64,000 bases of DNA from Callaeas wilsoni. Taxonomy: Eukaryota; Chordata; Aves; Passeriformes; Callaeidae. The stretch lies in assembly GCA_013398955.1 (NCBI GenBank), contig VWPU01004148.1, positions 310,001 to 374,000 on the forward strand. Direction: 5' to 3'. Positions 1 through 13,625 of this stretch are shown here, piece after piece. The stretch's first letter is position 1. Each line of letters begins with the position of its first letter. Made by a program: the position numbers and the translations under genes. The notes below the pieces were generated by a model. It was given only the letters and a program-made list of their open reading frames with translations. It ran no database searches and had not been told where the DNA came from.

Positions 1-80
1 ATTCATTCATGGTCAGTAAATCCAGTGATGTTGATAAAGTTCTATGAGGGATGAATTCTGCCTTGAGAATATGTGTAGTC

Positions 81-272
81 TGAGCGATGAGGTACCTTTT
101 AGGTTTAACATAAGGGCTATAGTCCTAGAAAGAGCCCTAGCACTGATAAATTAGGTATGTTCTCAAGACTGGTTTATGAGTGATGGAATACATTTTAGCC
201 TAATACATATACTCTAAAGCAGGAAATCACCCTAGCACTGACAAATTGGATCTATTCTCAAGACCTGATTTG
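81..272. repeat. Two-copy tandem repeat, about 96 bp period
   Basis: Units 81-176 and 177-272 align along their length. Both begin TGAG(C/T)GATG, share a CCTAGCACTGA core (from 136 and 231), and then a TTCTCAAGAC block. Several substitutions separate them, so the duplication is old. The bases before 81 show only a weak hint of a third unit. No coding content or known repeat family recognised. Confidence 0.7.
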
Positions 273-3200
273 TCCCTGACCTGACCTCATTGACTGCAGT
301 GTGGTAAGTAGATATTACAAAAACTTGACACAAATTATTTGTGTACACTTTTGACAGAGATTATGTAACACTATCTTGAATTTATGGAAAATTTTGTGCG
401 AGGAATTACAGTAGTCCTTAAAATTACTTGATTCTCAGTCATCTGTGGGGATTCTTTATTAGCACTTAGAAATTTACATTACTTGAAACCTTCGTTAGAC
501 TTCAACCTTATTCTGCTTATGTGTGTGGAGATGTTAACTTGAAGAATTAATGTTAACTTAAACAATTCTTTTGGCATTTTAATTGTTCTTTGCCAATATC
601 TTTATGTTTGTTTCAACTAAACAGGTACTCTCTCAAAAAAAGAGGAACCAGTCATTTATAGTTTATACCAGGAGATAATTAAATCAGATCCTCTGATTTT
701 TTGCGTGATCACTAGGAGAAAAGGATTTTCATGTGTTCTCAAAGGAAGGAATTTACATGGACAGAGCGAAACTCACACACTGGATATTGAACATTTTCAG
801 GTCAAGATCTATTAAATAATGTTGCAGGTCTCTCTTGACACTGGTTTTCAGGCAGCAACACTTCTTTAAAAATATAGAGGGGACTTTCTTTCTCTTGCTG
901 TGTTGAAACATTGCATCTTCTTTTACATATATACTTCTGGGTTTCAAGAAACTAGTCTGACTCTGGCAAATCTTCTGGAATTAACTTCCCCTCAACTCAA
1001 GACATGCCATACTGCCACTGACAGATTGAATGTCAGGAGCTGTTTGCTTTAATCTACAAGTATTAAGGACTTTCTTACCTCTGGAAAAAGATATTGATGA
1101 AGAAGAAGGCTTTGGAGTGATTGTTTCCCAGGTAGCTTGCTCATCACCATGGTTTAAAATAGATTTTCTTTGTGAAAACATTCTTGTCCTCTTTCTGTGT
1201 GGGGGATAAGGTGCTGAAACGCATGTCTCACCAGAGTGTTCCTGTCTGTTGAAAGAATGCAGACTGCAGCACCTTTGAGGTCCTCAAAGAACACCCTTCA
1301 AAGCAGTTCTGAAAACTGATAGACTTCTTCAGTTTTCAGATGTAAAGCTCTGTGATAGGAAATTCGATCTCAGAAGAACAGCTTTTGGTTAAAGTAAAAC
1401 ATGAGATCATTTGAACATAAGGAATCAGAACAACAAGGTCAGCACCACCGTCACTCATTAAGTGTTGTCTTCCAGAACCACAGCTTTTCTTTCTACTGCA
1501 GTTTCAACAGCAGACAATGAGGTTAAGAAATAAAGTAAAAAATGTTCTAACTTTTTTTTTGAATATTAGACCTTTTCACTAAATGTCTGTCTTATATTTT
1601 TCACTTAGTGAGGCTGTGAATTTGCAAGTCCCGGACATTGTGCTGTTCTAAAAGTAGCTGTATAAAATCACACCACTTTGTATGCAATTTAGCAGTGTAG
1701 TTTCACCTACACTTTATGGCAAAGAAAGATGTTTTAGTGTTTAAATACACATAGATTTCACAAGGGCAAGTTATTTTTTTCAGTATAGGTCGTTTGACAA
1801 GATTGCACTGTGGCTCATGCCAGTCTCTGGAAAATACATCTAATAGTTGCTTTTAAAATAATAGTTTTCCTTATGTGTGATTTCTTATGTTTTAGTATAA
1901 CATTAAAATTATTAAATCTTAAAAAAAATTTCATGGATTTTTAAAAAGATTTTTTCAATAAAAATTCATACATCTGAAACTAAAACTTCCTTTGGCATAT
2001 AGTACAAGTGAACTACAGATTTATACTTTCTGAAACATACAAAAGCTTTCCAGCATTATATCCAAAACTTACATACCTGTGAGAACAGGATCATTGAAAC
2101 TCAAAATTTCTTCTAATCAGAAAACATCCACAAATTTTCAAAACTTTTTTGTTGATATTTACTTGAATGAAAGATTTATTGTGCAAATGTTGAAATTCAG
2201 CACCTACTTAATTTAATACTCCATATTACCATATTTTTTAATTCAATTTTTAAAATTTAAAATTACTGGGGTTTTTTTTCTGTTTATACTTTTCCCTAGG
2301 GTAATTATTTTCTGATTTAGCTCTCCTGTTTCTTCGTTTGAATTTTCCATAAGTTTTTTCCTTACTTGTTTGGTGTTTTGTTTTTCTTATTTTTAACTAT
2401 TTTACTTATAGATTCTTCATTTTGTCATAGATGTTTGATCATACATCTTCTTAACATCCTACATGAATAGTCATCTATTTTATTTTGATTTTTAAAAATA
2501 CACTAGAAAAAAAGTCACATCATATCCCTTGCATGCCACTGCACATTATTTTTCTGTATATGTAATGTGTATACCCATGGTTTTACTTAAATTCTTTTAC
2601 AAGAAAAATTTCTGCCAAGAATGCAATAAAGCTACAATGAAGTTGGTGCATTTTGGAGGGAATATTTTTTGTCCTTACACTATTGACTTTATTTAATATT
2701 GGCTCTGAGAGTTCATTTTTTTATATCAAAATAAATAGAATTTAATAGGTCCAATCATGCTAGTATAGTAAAATCTCATTCTATGAGAAAACTTAGACTT
2801 CTCCTACTGATTAACTACCTTTTGTTAGAGCAGGTAACCGAATCATGGATTTATCTTCAAAACATTATATTTTTGTTCATAATTTTTAAAAAAACAACCC
2901 ATGAGCAAAGCTTTTTTCTCACTAGGAATGAGCAGTCTATTTTGCAAAAGCCTGTCAAGTTGGCCTACTAATAATTTTTAAAGATTAAGCAAGAATGTTT
3001 TTTTTTTATTCTTTATATTGAAACAGGATAGCAATTAGCTTTTACTACTCACCAGTGCAACTCTGGTAGGAGAAGTCGAGTTTCGTACAACAGCTACAAA
3101 GCTCAAGACCAAAATATCATATGGGCAGAACGGTGTTGCAGTAAACCAGAATAGTCCATCCTGGGCTAAGTGAGAACCAGCTCTGAGTGAAAACATAGTT

Positions 3201-5177
3201 TACTCTGCAATAAGACAAAAAGCAATTACATACACATAAAGAATGAGAAACAGCATAGCACAGAAAGCCCAGTGAACACTTCATGATGTTTCAATTGTCT
3301 AAAATCACAGTTTAATGAAGAGAAAAAGTTTAACTTCTTTTTATATTTAACATTCACATTTCAGTTTTTGTCTGTGACCTTTAAGAATTAGCTGTATCAT
3401 TAGTATTTTGAATATTTTGTAATAACAGACTGTAAAAACTGTTACTTATGTTTGCAATCTGTGCATGCTTCCTTGTCAACTATAATGCGAAAGTTATTTT
3501 CCACAAAAAGGTATTAATAATTAAAAAGGCATTAACAGTCTAAAGCAGCAAGAATTATTTTGTTGTTGCATTTATATTTAACTTTTCAAGTCCCTTTATA
3601 GTCAGAGACTAATGCATATTTGTAACAATTACCAAATTATTGCTAATATACATAAATTTTTAACCCTGGTTCTAAATTTTATTGCTTTGTTGGACAATTC
3701 TCTCACATGCTGAGGATTATTTGCAAATTCGCTATATTTGCTTTTGTTAATTATGACATTTTGAAGTACATGGAATAAATGTTTCAAAAAAATCTAAACT
3801 TTTTTTTTAATAACTTTTATCAATGGAGATGAAAAATAAACATTTAGGGTTTTTTAAAGCTATATAGTCCCTGGGTGATTGTTGTGCCTAACTTTGTAAA
3901 ACCCAGTTTTCATTTTTGAGTTTAGGTTGCACAACTTTCCTAAGATATTTTAATTAATATTACTTAAAAGCATGGTTCAGACAGAGACAGATTTGTTCTA
4001 AATTAGCATTCTCTAGTATGAGCAATGGATATATCAGTTTTAATACTTTTAGGAATATTTTGGTAAGATGAACTACTTGTCATGCCTAATATGGAATATT
4101 CATCATTAAATACCTCCTTGTCATCCATATTGATGCTTTCACTATTAGTCTTTGTCTGAAAACTCAAGCTAGGTAATGTGACAGGAGCTCATGTTAAGAA
4201 GAATCACATTTTACAAATGATGTGGCAAGGACAGGTTGAGGCATAATAGGGTTCAAATCATTGATTTTATCTCAACATGCTCTACAACTTTACTTATAAC
4301 AGGCAACCTCTGGCTTCTGCTATTTTGATGGGTGTTTGATATTCCTAAGCCAGAGTGAGGTTAATGTGAAGTTTGACTCTACTGATTCCTCAGCTGAGCT
4401 ATTCTATGAATTAACAGGGTGATCCATCACATATGCATTATCACTCAGAGGTGTACAGTGTGTCCTGCTTTAAAGAGCACATCAATTTATGAGTCTTGAA
4501 AAAAAGTCCAATGCCACTAGTCACTGGCAGGAAAGAAGTACTAACACTGACTTGTTCCCATTTGTGATAGTGATGAATGTCCCTAGAAAACAAACAGATA
4601 ACTATCGTGGCAGAAGCCTTCTCAGCAGATCCTCAACTGCTTGAAGGGTTTTTCCATTCCTCTAGGAAAAGCTGGGTTTGTGCTTTCTGTATCCCATGGT
4701 ATGGCCAAAACATATCCAAAACTTTTAATCCCTATGTAAATGTCCAGCTGCCTGCTCAGTAGGAATTCTGTTGGTGCTGTCTTTATTAATGGCTTCAAGC
4801 ACTGTGTGGAGATAAATACAGAGCAAAGGCATGACCTAGCTTTTTCAAGCTGTGCTGCCACACTTTTTATGGATGTCATTGTCAAATGGAAGAAAAATCT
4901 TTCCAGCTCTCCAAAAAGGACCGCAGACAGCACCTGTAGTTTCTCAAAATCCTTGCTCTGTATTCCATGAAGCTGTTCTACCAATGTGAGCCACTAAAAT
5001 ACCATGCTGTCTTCTGGGGTGCAGTCATGACTGCTGTTGAAAGGTAAACACGGATTGCACTTTCTAGAGTCTAAACCTGCCTGTGTTAGGAGTGTCATGA
5101 TGATATGTTGAGCAATAATAAGGACAATAATACAAATATGACATGCTTCTTTACGGACATATCCTTTTCTTCAGGGG
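273..5177. other. Unique AT-rich DNA, no gene seen
   Basis: I see no exon, RNA gene or recognisable repeat here. The stretch is AT-rich with many short A and T runs. The longest open frame, minus strand 4622-4984 (120 codons), overlaps two plus-strand frames (4577-4762 and 4740-4970) and has no motif I know. Frames at 753-947 and 981-1181 (minus) and 2783-2971 (plus) are equally anonymous. Confidence 0.5.
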
Positions 5178-5203
5178 TTTGTTTGTTTTTGTTTTTGTTT
5201 TTA
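5178..5203 (+). repeat. T-rich GTTTTT-type simple repeat
   Basis: The run is built of GTTTG and GTTTTT units. It creates a lysine/asparagine-rich stretch in the minus-strand frame 5095-5478, which is a reason not to believe that frame. Confidence 0.7.
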
Positions 5204-8200
5204 CTTAAAAAAATAGGCATCCAAACAAACCACTTCAAGAAACAAGTAACAGTGTCATACCAGAAGAAATCAGCAAGGCTTTTGATGGAAATCACTGACT
5301 TCTGCAACACATGCTTAACAAAAATGGATTGATGGAATGGACCATGAGGATTCTTAAGAACAATCAGAAAAACTGTTTGGTCCAACATTTTATCCATAGA
5401 TATATTCTGAAAAGTAAAGAGGAACCTCCATAATTTATAATTAGCCTTTCTCTCTGAAGGAATAATCAAGCCCTCCAAAAAGGTAAAGGTGCATGGAATG
5501 TAATTATGATGAACAATCTTTCCTACTCACATTACTTTAGTCAGTACACAAATAAACAATGGAAACCTACTAAAGTTTCAAATTAATTACAGACTAGAAA
5601 AACTGATGGCAGAAAAAAAATTATGCTTTTTATTCAAACCGTGCAAGTGGTTGAAATGCATCAAGGGAAAATTCTAATAATCAACATGTAAAAAAATCGC
5701 GTGGATAGTGTATACAAAATCAATTGTCAAGATCTGCTTACCTAGAAGTGTGAATGAAAAGCTGTCCTAAGATAAAGAAGGAATATTTGAAAAAAATTAA
5801 TTAAAAGATATTTAGAAATTATTCTGAGAATCGTTATTTGGAAGAAAGTGATAAATTGTAAATACAAATGATGTATAATAAAACACTAACTTATTTTTGT
5901 GGACATTCATAATTATGACATTAAAATAAGTTAGAAAAAGAGTTATTTATATTTATACTCATCCAGGAGACACTTGGAAGTAGGTGAGGACTGTTGGCAA
6001 TTTCTTTGTCAGTGTTCATAACCATATTCTTTCCTGTGATTCAATGAAACCTTCTCTGAGCCATTTCTTTATTCAGAATTCTTCCATTATAACAGTGATT
6101 TCTCTTCATGTTACATTATCTGATTTCTTTCCAAAGACACTGCTTTTCTTTCCTCGAAGAATCCTTTATGACCCCTACCTTCCCATCTTATACCCTACCA
6201 TCTGCATTTAACTTCCTATTAACTATTTTCTCCATTGTTTCTTTGCAAAATGTCTAAATAACTATTCATTCATGTATTTATACACATATCAGCTACTGTA
6301 GTCTTTCTTCTCTTCCACCTCCCTTGCTTTTGCAAAGAATCTTTCCTTCCTTCCCCTACAACAATAAAGATTTTGTAATTACTTTTCAGCCAAGATCAAC
6401 TGTAGACTCAATAAAGTTAAGTAGGTATCCAGATAGATTTGCTGCCAAGGGTAACAAACTGCTTAAAGTTGTACCGAGTTTACTCCAGAGCACAGGAATG
6501 CTCATTTTTTCCTTAAATAGATCATCAGGAAAAGGTTAGAGACTGTGAATCATGGCCACAGCTGTTGCAGGAGAGCTCTCACTTTTTGCAACAGTCTCAG
6601 TAAGAATGACAAGCCTGGAAATTCTCCCTTGTTTGTCTTCATATCTGCAATGTACATTTTGCATCCCAAGGTGAATGCAAAGGGTCTGGGAACAAACACA
6701 TCTTGAAAATAAACCCTTCACTTTGTCCAGACTTCACCTAAAGGTATGAGATATTGGCATTTGAATAACCTGCTTTTATTCACATTGATGCAAAAAAAGG
6801 GCATTCACATCATTTAGGCAGATTTGAACTTCTCACAGTAGGATTACTTCTTTCACCTTTGGCGCTCAAAGAAAGGTGGTAAATACCAGACATTTGTAAG
6901 GCACCCACATGCATAATAATGAAAAGTAAGACAAAGTCAATGTTCTACTTGATTGATCTCTTTGACCTGTCGTTCCCTGTAGTAAACACATCTCTTTATA
7001 ATGTTTTGTATTTTTCCAACATGGCCCCAACATTTTTATTCAGACAGTAGTTTCAACTTTTTATCCTATTATATATGATGCTGTGAGATTTCAGTAGGTG
7101 TTTCTTCAAGCAAACTCAAGGTTCTCCAGAAAGACATCTTTCATTACTGGAAGTTTATGCCAACACATATTTTTGTTTTTATTAACACTTCTTAAACCAG
7201 AAAGACCTAAATCAAGGATTTTTGTGAAGACAATGAGTGTTAGCATTATTAAAAGATATTAAAGAAATGTTGAAATATAGCTGTTTTTTAGTTAAAACTA
7301 TACTGATTCCTGAATCAAGGGGAATATTGCTATTGATATGACACATCATTCAATCAAATTTTATAGGTAATTCATTTTTGGGATTTTGATAGCATAAGTC
7401 TCTGAAACCATGTCAAACAAACCTGTGTAAATTTTGAACTTCTGGGTTTGTTCTGACTGCTAGAAGTGAACAAGTACCTTTCCACAGTTGCTAAAGTGTC
7501 CTCCAAATTTTTCAAGAATAAAATGCTGAAAATTCAAAAAGCAGTCTAACCTCAACTAGTCTTTCAAAGACTGCAAGGTAGTTTAATATTTAGTGGCTTC
7601 TGATGCAGAAATAGTTATTTTCAGTTACAGTACTTGATTCCAGAGCATTGAGTGATCACAGAATTTTACACCTGCAAGTCTGAGTGCCCAAGAACATAAA
7701 TGATGCTTATACAAATTGAGCAGTGATCAAACTTCATAACAATTGCACTCTCTTGTTTTGACAAATAACAAAGGTTGTTTAAACATGAAATATTTTATTC
7801 CCAGGTACACGCATTAATACATCTCATAATTCCTCTCTTGAAGGTGTGGTTCACAGATTTATTACCAAGATAGTCAACAAGATCATCTAGGATCTCAGGA
7901 CTAATCACACAGTATTAATTAAGATGATTAGATTATTGTGGGTTTTTTAGGGGTGAAAATAAATCTAATTTTCCCTATTAGCCAATAGATAAAACCAGGT
8001 GAAAGGTGATTCATCTGACCTATCCTAAACAATGTTTTTTTGGAATGAGATGAGCTATCTCCTGGAAATGCTTTTTACCCTCCTCTAAGTAAACCAGCAG
8101 AGCAATAAAAGTGTCTTGTCCTGCCTTTTGGACATCTAATATTGGAACTCTTGAATCTGACCAGGTAAAATCTGTTTTGTGTTCCAGATGTAGGTTCCAA

Positions 8201-10405
8201 AGCTTCTTTCACGCAATACTTGCCATAATACAATTATCCCATTAATGAGGAAGCCTGTTGAGCTACCTACTCGGGAGCCCCACAGCAGTGATCCCATGTT
8301 TACAGCCTTTATTTTCCTCAGGGAGTTTCTTGTTTTGACAGTCACTGAGAAAGGCTTTAAAATATGACCCTATTACATCCAAAGACTTGCAACAGGGAAC
8401 TGAAAATTAAAATTATGCTTTTCTTCTTAAACATTCAATTTTTTTTAAGTCAATCTCTGATACTGGAGAGTCCACTAATCATCTCTTTAATGTAAACAAA
8501 ACTCTTCAGATTTGTTTATAAGCCATGAAGAAACATAAACCAAGACAAATTCCTTTTTCCCTGGAAATAGTCCTTAAAATGTAGCAATGGGAAGCTTTGC
8601 TGTCTGAAGTATTTCAGAACTGAAACAATTTATCTCCACAGCTATCAAGTCTCATGGCTTCATGACTTTAAAGAAGAAAAAGCAGTAAATGCTGTGCTTT
8701 TACCTTAGGTGATACAATACATCACCTGGCGTAGTACTTGAAGTTATCCTCAAAGCAAAACTATCTTACTTTACCCTCACTGTATTTTTACCTTTGGAAG
8801 ACTAATACATTTAGCTGGACTAAGATAAAAAAGATAAAAAATAAACAGCTTTTAGAGCACCAAAATCCCATTGTCACAGAGAAGCCTGGTGTGGTTTAAC
8901 TTTGTGGCAGAAGAACGGTGGTGACCATGTCAGAAGCATCCACCCCGTGGATATGAATCAAACCTTCTTCTTTAGGAAGCCACACAGTGAAACTAGACCA
9001 TTTTTCTCTGTAATGTGTTGGACTCTAGGAAAACTTCATTTTCCAAAATTCTAATAGTTTAAACATCTGAAATAGGGCTGCTAATAGTCATTTGCTTTTT
9101 TTACTACCCTTCTAAATTTAATCTTCCATCCATTAATGCATCCAGAAGGAAAATTTAGCAGTCAGTTGCTGAAATTGTTATATTTTCCTCCTTGAAGGAT
9201 GGAGTTATAATATCTCAACTCACTCAGTTCAAGGATCAACAAACCCAGAGATCTAAAGCACAGTCTTACATAACGGATCCAAGTTTGTTAGGAGGGCACT
9301 AAAACATATAAAGTGATTCCTAACCAGGGAACAGGTTGCAATAGGAGAAATGCAGCCTTTCTAGTCAGACATACTATTTCCACAAAATTATATTTACTCA
9401 TGCATGCACAGGTAAACCATATCAAAGTAAAATTTATTATGGGGGACTTGGTGAATTCTGTAGCCTATAACTATTAAAAAATAAATTACATCAGCTTTTA
9501 AGAAGTTATGGATAAACAAAATTTTCCGCAAACATCTACCATGAAATCACACAGTTGCAGTTGGTTATAAATGAATAATATTGCAAGAAACACCAAACAC
9601 ACAGAGGTAATTGTAAAGATTCAGCCAACAAAGTCATTGAGTACTGTGCATGACTAAACTCCCACTAAATAAGGCAAGTCACATCCCCCAAAACAGAAAC
9701 TCTAACCTCATTAAGCAAGTATAAAACTGTCTGAAGTGATGGAAAACCACTTTGTACTCTACCTAATAACACAACTGGAATCCACTTTGAAGGAAAATTG
9801 AGGCAAAAGCTCCTGTACAAATCAGGGAGACTGCAAACAAACAAAGCATTAAAGTAAAATTGCCCAAAAGAAGACAACAATAAGAATCTGTAATATCCCA
9901 AACAGAACAGAAGAAGGCAGTTAAAGAGGCATTCAGAACTAATGGTGACATTAACTCGATAAAGGCATATGCATCCAAAGAGCCCCTGAAGCAATCTATA
10001 CGCAGTGACTATGGCATCAGAATAGCTGCATTTGAAAAATTAACACCCCATTACCACGGAATAACAACAATGTTCAAAGGCTTTATAAAAGCAAGACACA
10101 AAACTTGGCAGTTGAACTGCAATGAGAACCCAAATGATAGAAGTTGAGAGGAAGAATGAGAAGCAAGAATACATTGAAATGGTTTTTCCTTGGCATTGCC
10201 AGTTGCAAGAATAGCTAGAGAAGAAAATACCTACTGAAATTCATTCTGGGAAGGTTCTGATGTTAATATAATTCGTTCTCAAGATGTGAGCATCAAGACA
10301 GATAGGACTCTTTAAGCACTCATTTCTATCATTGTTTGCAAGTGATTCAGGAACCTTCATGTGTTTGCAGCATTAAGTGCGTTGAAGATAGGAAATGTTT
10401 ATCTT
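5204..10405. other. Unique AT-rich DNA, no gene seen
   Basis: No supported gene. Open frames reach 109 codons (minus 9665-9994) but overlap a second minus frame and show no domain signature. Short matches to an LTR start (GTGGTTTAAC near 8891) do not extend and were dismissed. Confidence 0.5.
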
Positions 10406-10697
10406 GTGAAAAAGGAGGCTCAGGGGTGACCTTATGACTCTCTACAACTCTCTGAAAGGAGGCGGCAGCCAGGTGGAGATTGGTCTCTTCTCCCAGGTGA
10501 CTAGGGATAGGACAGGAACACATAGTCTTAAAATGCACCAGGGAAAGTTGAGGTTAGGTATTAGAAATTATTTCTTCACAGAAAAGGTGATTACATACTG
10601 GATTGAGTACCTGTGGAGGTGATGGAGTCATGTCCCTGGAGGTGTTTAAGGAAAGACTGGACATGGCACTTGAACCTAATTATTCTGTGATTCTGTA
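10406..10697 (+). mobile_element. CR1 LINE, 5'-truncated 3' end
   Basis: This is the 3' end of a CR1 non-LTR retrotransposon, the dominant avian LINE. Reading on the plus strand it has the typical order: GGCTCAGGGGTGACCTTATG near 10417, a TCTCTACAACTCTCTGAAAG block, TTCTTCACAGAAAAGG, CCCTGGAGGTGTTTAAGGAAAG, and finally ATTCTGTGATTCTGTA, the CR1 terminal octamer repeat. About 290 bp survive; all of ORF1 and ORF2 is missing, as expected for 5' truncation during target-primed reverse transcription. The open frame at 10434-10622 is a by-product of this repeat. A stretch upstream of the terminal repeat is deleted compared with the copy at 15380. Confidence 0.93.
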
Positions 10698-13586
10698 TTT
10701 TAATAAAATGCAGTAGATGCTGTCTTTTTTGTCACCTAAAATACATTATAAATAATGAATATCAGCTTTAATTCTGAGATAATTTCTTCCTTCTTGAGAA
10801 TACATCTCAGCTGCTCTGACTACAGATCAATATTTACTACTTTTCGTTCAGTAATTGAGGAGAAGAGGCGACTGACTAGTAGATTACTAATAATGTGTGG
10901 CTAAAGGTCTGGTTTCCAAACTTTTTGTCCAGACTGAGAAGTGTGTCATGCCTTTGAGTAATTATTATTTCGAGTTCCTGTCTGTAACCCAGTAGGTTAC
11001 ACCAGTGTTTCTTCTCTACATGTCAGCTAGTCCTAGCCTTATTCGTACTACAGAAACATTACTGAATGTGTAACAACATGCCAGGTATTAGTGTTATGGT
11101 CTTGGTATGTAGCTTGAGTTAGAAATAAATAACCTCAGAAGAAAATGTAAAACAGTAAGGTTCTGATTTTAGTTCCTCACAAAGCTCAAGAATGATGGTA
11201 TTTGATTAGAATTTTAGTTTTATTATATTAATTGCCCTCTTCCCTGTACAATGAAAGAGAATTCTTTGAGCACCAGTATCACAAGACAGACATCAACATG
11301 AAAATAATTTTTTGGGAAAGACTCTCACTGGGTCACAGTCATGTTTTAAAAGAGGACTTCTTTCTTAGTTCATGAAGTTTCATAGATATTCTAACAGTTT
11401 TCGGGCTTGATAGCACATAAATGTCTTCCATATAGGTCTATTCTTTTAAAAATATCTGTTATTTGGGCATTTGTTACTGCCACCCTATGCACATGATCAG
11501 GAGTACACTTTAGCTTTCTAACAAAAGTCCATTGAGTTAGAGAAACAGCATCTCTTCCTAGATGAGTATCAAATTTCAGTATTGATTCTTTGGTAGAATC
11601 TTTCATTATATTTCTCATTTTTCTTTATTATAAAGTCAGGATTTATCTTGTTAATTTTCTAACATCTCCAGCAAGAAACTCCTATGTTCTTTCACATAAC
11701 CAGATGGCTGAAAGACAAGGTTGTCAGGAAATGCTTCCTCTGTCTTTGAGACATCATAACAGAGAGGATGTTATCATTAGATAAACCCTCGGCAGCACCA
11801 TGCCTTTAGATTCAGCCTGATAGGGAAACCTAAGGACAAACAAAAATTATAAGTATGGCAGCATAAGTTTCAATTTCTTTACAAATTTTTCTTTCTTCAG
11901 TTAATGATAAAATAATTTACCAGATTTGTTCTGGCACATGTTATCTAGATGATGTAGTTTCTTAAAACCATCACACCATAAGGGATTTTGTGTCTCCCGG
12001 GAAAAAGCATTCCCTCAGGAATGAATATTCACACAAATGGTGCTGAGGTCACAGGAGACAAATAAAAGCCAATGAACACAAAATAAACCAAAACTGAATC
12101 TAAAGTAGAAGCAGAATGTTGTTTGAAGATTATTAAACTGAACTACTGAAGATGCTTGTACTGGTTAGAGTCAGGCAAATACCTACTGGGGTCTCTAGAA
12201 GGAGCTGCTATATGCAGACAGCAGCCTTAGAGAAGCATTCTTGCTGTAGCCATAGAGGAGGGATACTGAGGGCTCCATATTTTAATCAAGATGCTGGAAT
12301 AGGATTTGAACACATTTTGTCACTTTTAACTAGGGATGTGTGATATTTCTGTAACATTTTTCCAACTAGTATAGACTGTTGACTATATGATTTGATTGGG
12401 TTTTCATCAGGCTATCTGTGAATGTTTTCTACCCACATATGTAAAGTTCTTTTGACATACATTTATCTGTTTTCTCAGGTCTTAGGTTTATCTTTTCCAG
12501 GTACCCATGGGTTTCTAGTGCTTCAGAGATAATTTGTTAAAAGATTTCTGGCCCTATATGTTATAATGCTAAGTTTATCTTATTCATTTTAGGTCTGGAA
12601 GATAATTTTTTAACATGAATTATAATCTTCAAGCTCTGCTCATAAAAGCAAAGCAGATCTCTGTGACTGGTATATAGGGGGAAGGGAGTGGGAAAAGAGA
12701 CAGTATCAAGGAAATCTCAATGGCAGTTCAATGAGGGCACTCTGAAAAACTTCTCAGTTAAAATTAAAATTCCTAGGGAAATTGATACATAGAAAACATA
12801 AGTGTTCAGCGTTTTTTCAACTTAAAGTATAGCATGCACTTTAAATTATGTGCCTACTTCAGCGGTAGTAAGAGTCTCCAAGTGTGCAAAAGTATATATT
12901 AAAAAAACCAGATGAAAACAAAAGTTCTCTTTACTTACATTCATCTTGTTTTCTGTTTATTTTTCAGTGTGAAACACATTATTTGAAGCTGATATAGGGG
13001 TGACCCAGAACTCTTGTGCAATTGGATATAGTAAAGATATAAGTAAAGAGTTGAGAGTGGTTTTCTTTGTCCCCCTTCAGAATAGTTACACTTAGAGTTG
13101 GAAGCTTCTCTACTCATTTCTCTAAATGCTGATTTAACTTCCAGAAAAAGACCTTAGCTGGTTTCCCACTTTAATTCTTATTTCTAAAGATGAGGCTGGC
13201 ACATTTTAAGAGAGCAAGTGATAAGCTAAGGGGACATAATATGGAAAGCAAGTTAAAATTTTATTATATATGGGCCCTTGTCTGATTCAACAGAAATGCT
13301 GGTGATAACAATGTTTCCTTTATGGAAGAGAATGATTTTAAAAAATTTCTTGTTATGAAAAGGAATGCAGCATGGAGAACAATGTGAAACCAAATTCAAA
13401 GAGTGAAAGTCCTGGCCTCATTCTGATTCAGTTGTTGAGGGAAAAAGAAAGCCTAATAATTTAAAAATAACATCAAGAACTCTGCAAATGTCTTCTAAGA
13501 AACAATCTCTATATTATTTGTGTGGGAAAGCAAGAATATCAAACAGTAATATCGCTGAGGACATTATGCGAATTTTCCCTCTTTAG
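10698..13586. other. Unique DNA, no gene seen
   Basis: No gene or repeat recognised. Short frames at 11391-11618 (minus), 11590-11784 (plus) and 12152-12343 (plus) have no motif or splice context that supports them. Confidence 0.5.
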
Positions 13587-13625
13587 GCCAAAAATAGTGA
13601 GTGAGGGCCTAGCCAAAAATAGTGA
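13587..13625 (+). repeat. Short direct repeat, 14 bp twice
   Basis: GCCAAAAATAGTGA occurs at 13587-13600 and 13612-13625, 25 bp apart. It is probably a small local duplication. Confidence 0.7.

Noticed and set aside
4242..4256. GGGTTCAAATC, like a tRNA or SINE B box
   Set aside because: No A box, no cloverleaf and no T terminator at the right spacing.
4622..4984. 120-codon minus-strand frame overlapped by plus-strand frames
   Set aside because: No recognisable motif and no supporting splice sites.
5095..5478. 127-codon minus-strand frame with a hydrophobic end
   Set aside because: Part of it is the translation of a GTTTTT simple repeat; the rest has no family signature.
8889..8925. GTGTGGTTTAAC, like an LTR end
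   Set aside because: No further match to the LTR and no second end.
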